A model generated the notes under the pieces. It searched no databases. It was not told where the DNA came from and was given only the letters and a program-made list of their open reading frames with translations. 7,390 nt of DNA from an uncultured Lachnospiraceae bacterium. Lineage in GTDB: Bacteria > Bacillota > Clostridia > Lachnospirales > Lachnospiraceae. The stretch lies in contig CACZNZ010000298.1 in assembly GCA_902782625.1 (NCBI GenBank), positions 1-7,390 of the forward strand, given 5' to 3'. The position numbers and the translations under genes were made by a program. Below, one piece after another: positions 6,770-7,390 of this stretch. The first letter of the stretch is position 1; each line of letters opens with the position of its first letter.

Positions 6770-7102
6770 TTATTCTCTGTTATTTTCTCCCCAGATACAC
6801 AACTGATCCAGAACATCCATTAGGGATCTGCCTCGTTCGCTGAGGCTGTATTCAACCTTCGGAGGAATCTGGGGGTATTCTTTCCTTATGATCAGCCGGT
6901 CTGCTTCCAACTCTTTCAGATTCGTACTGAGAGTCTTATCAGAGATGTTTCTCAGATATCTCTTCAACTCATTGAACCTTACCACTTCGAATTCCATCAG
7001 GCAGTACAGTATCACCATCTTATGTTTTCCTGAGATCAGTGACAGGGTGTAGCTAAATCCTGTTTCTTCAAAATTTGCATTCTCTATATACCGTTTAATC
7101 AT
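6770..7102 (-). CDS. HxlR-family winged-helix transcriptional regulator (110 aa)
   Basis: The protein has the HxlR (DUF24) pattern: SYTLSLISGKHKMVILYCL (17-35) for the first helices, VRFNELKRYLRNISDKTLSTNLKEL (41-65) for the helix-turn-helix with the recognition helix around ISDKTLSTNLKELE, and the wing YPQIPPKVEYSLSERGRSL (76-94). These proteins are dimeric DNA-binding repressors or activators, often answering electrophiles or aldehydes. The conserved N-terminal Cys-Pro, which is the redox cysteine in YodB-type members, is replaced by T14-G15, and the usual GKW tryptophan is H27; C34 and C102 remain. The start is ATG at 7102, with AAGGA 6 bases upstream and a normal family length. A longer in-frame TTG start at 7198 is the -35 box of its promoter and is rejected. 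It is divergent from a flavin reductase gene, its likely target, and a palindrome over the shared promoters suggests autoregulation. Confidence 0.92.
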   Translation of the reverse strand: MIKRYIENANFEETGFSYTLSLISGKHKMVILYCLMEFEVVRFNELKRYLRNISDKTLSTNLKELEADRLIIRKEYPQIPPKVEYSLSERGRSLMDVLDQLCIWGENNRE

Positions 7103-7108
7103 ACGCTT

Positions 7109-7113
7109 TCCTT
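7109..7113 (-). promoter_or_regulatory. Ribosome binding site deciding the HxlR start
   Basis: AAGGA on the minus strand, 6 bases before the ATG at 7102. It favours the 110-residue protein over the longer in-frame TTG start, which has no such site and lies upstream of the predicted transcript start. Confidence 0.7.
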
Positions 7114-7143
7114 TGGGATAGTACCTTTCTTTTAAATCAGTAC

Positions 7144-7171
7144 TTGAATTTATTTCTTTATCGACTACAAT
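7144..7171 (+). promoter_or_regulatory. Predicted promoter of the flavin reductase family gene
   Basis: TTGAAT (7144-7149) and TACAAT (7166-7171) are separated by 16 bases, with a predicted transcript start near 7178. The -10 box shares bases 7170-7171 with the -10 box of the opposing HxlR promoter and lies in the palindrome at 7163-7178. Confidence 0.5.
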
Positions 7172-7178
7172 TATAGTC
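7163..7178. promoter_or_regulatory. Candidate operator: 16-bp near-perfect palindrome over both -10 boxes
   Basis: GACTACAATTATAGTC is palindromic except for one mismatched pair (C7168 against A7173). It covers the -10 boxes of both the HxlR and the flavin reductase promoters. A dimeric HxlR protein bound here would block both; assigning it to this HxlR protein is inference from position. Confidence 0.55.
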
Positions 7179-7198
7179 AGGATATATACTCCTGTCAA
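7170..7198 (-). promoter_or_regulatory. Consensus SigA promoter of the HxlR gene
   Basis: On the minus strand a perfect TTGACA (complement of 7193-7198), 17 bases, and a perfect TATAAT (complement of 7170-7175). The transcript would start near 7163, giving a leader of about 60 bases before the ATG at 7102. A promoter this strong normally needs repression, in line with the palindrome on its -10 box. Confidence 0.85.
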
Positions 7199-7231
7199 TC
7201 CAATTATCCAATTAGAAACGAGGTACTACAT

Positions 7232-7390
7232 ATGAGAACAAAACTTAATATCACAGAAGGTATCTTTCCTATGCCGGTTCTGATGGTCGCAACCTACAAT
7301 GAAGACGGCAGTGTTAATGTCATGAACGCAGCCTGGGGAACGATGCAGCAAAGAGGAAATGTTGCTCTTAACCTTACCGAATCCCATAAA
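7232..7390 (+). CDS. Flavin reductase family protein (flavoredoxin/DIM6-NTAB type), N-terminal part
   Basis: Fifty-three codons are visible from the ATG at 7232 to the right edge; the family usually runs to about 160-200 residues, so most of the gene lies outside. The start of the split-barrel FMN-binding domain is recognisable: FPMPVLMVATYNEDGSVNVMNAAWGTMQ, seen as a P-M-P-V-x-M-V strand (13-19), N-E-D-G turn (23-26) and N-x-M-N-A-A-W (29-35). Members bind FMN and reduce it with NAD(P)H or act as electron carriers in the cytoplasm; the exact role cannot be told from the N terminus. GAGG (7220-7223) lies 8 bases before the ATG. It is divergent from the HxlR regulator, a common pairing for redox-stress genes, and is likely under its control. 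Confidence 0.85.
   Translation, partial: MRTKLNITEGIFPMPVLMVATYNEDGSVNVMNAAWGTMQQRGNVALNLTESHK

Noticed and set aside
7103..7198. N-terminal extension of the HxlR protein from a TTG start
   Set aside because: That TTG is part of the TTGACA -35 box and lies upstream of the predicted transcript start; HxlR proteins normally begin where the ATG at 7102 puts them.
1..7390. CRISPR array, tRNA, rRNA, insertion sequence or attachment site
   Set aside because: No regularly spaced repeats, cloverleaf-like segments, transposase frames or flanking direct repeats were seen on reading both strands.

Overview
The window looks like a piece of chromosome from a low-to-moderate GC, Gram-positive anaerobe of the Clostridia, most likely Lachnospiraceae-like. 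This rests on strong AGGAGG-type ribosome binding sites, SigA-like promoters (TTGxxx-N16/17-TATAAT), a gldA-type glycerol dehydrogenase, stand-alone SpoIIE-family phosphatases and an HxlR regulator. The genus cannot be fixed from the sequence.

Left part (1-5240, minus strand): four genes in one direction with gaps of 26, 59 and 51 bp, so probably one operon read right to left. In order of transcription they are: (1) a 142-aa protein with the fold signature of a serine-recombinase (resolvase) N-terminal domain but none of its catalytic residues; (2) a 727-aa membrane phosphatase with a dCACHE-type extracellular sensor, HAMP and a SpoIIE/PP2C domain; (3) a 537-aa paralogue of that phosphatase with a smaller, different extracellular domain; (4) a FUSC/aromatic-acid-exporter-like membrane protein that runs off the left edge, whose cytoplasmic part resembles a catalytically dead Cof-type HAD domain. 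A good promoter (-10 TATAAT at 5273-5278) lies just before gene 1. No anti-sigma kinase or STAS antagonist, the usual partners of such phosphatases, is visible.

Middle (5425-6522, plus strand): gldA, the NAD-dependent glycerol dehydrogenase, transcribed divergently from the operon with its own promoter and closed by a strong hairpin terminator at 6550-6586. The gene-free stretch 6523-6769 (247 bp) holds this terminator, about 95 bp with no recognisable content, and a long 58-bp imperfect palindrome at 6682-6739 that probably terminates the convergent HxlR gene and could act in both directions.

Right part (6770-7390): a minus-strand HxlR-family repressor and the first 53 codons of a plus-strand flavin reductase family protein. 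The two are divergent, and their predicted promoters point at each other with overlapping -10 boxes inside a near-perfect 16-bp palindrome, a compact arrangement for autoregulated, mutually exclusive transcription.

The most unusual content is the left operon: two paralogous membrane phosphatases flanked by two proteins that look like catalytically dead members of enzyme families. A joint signalling role is an inference from gene order only.
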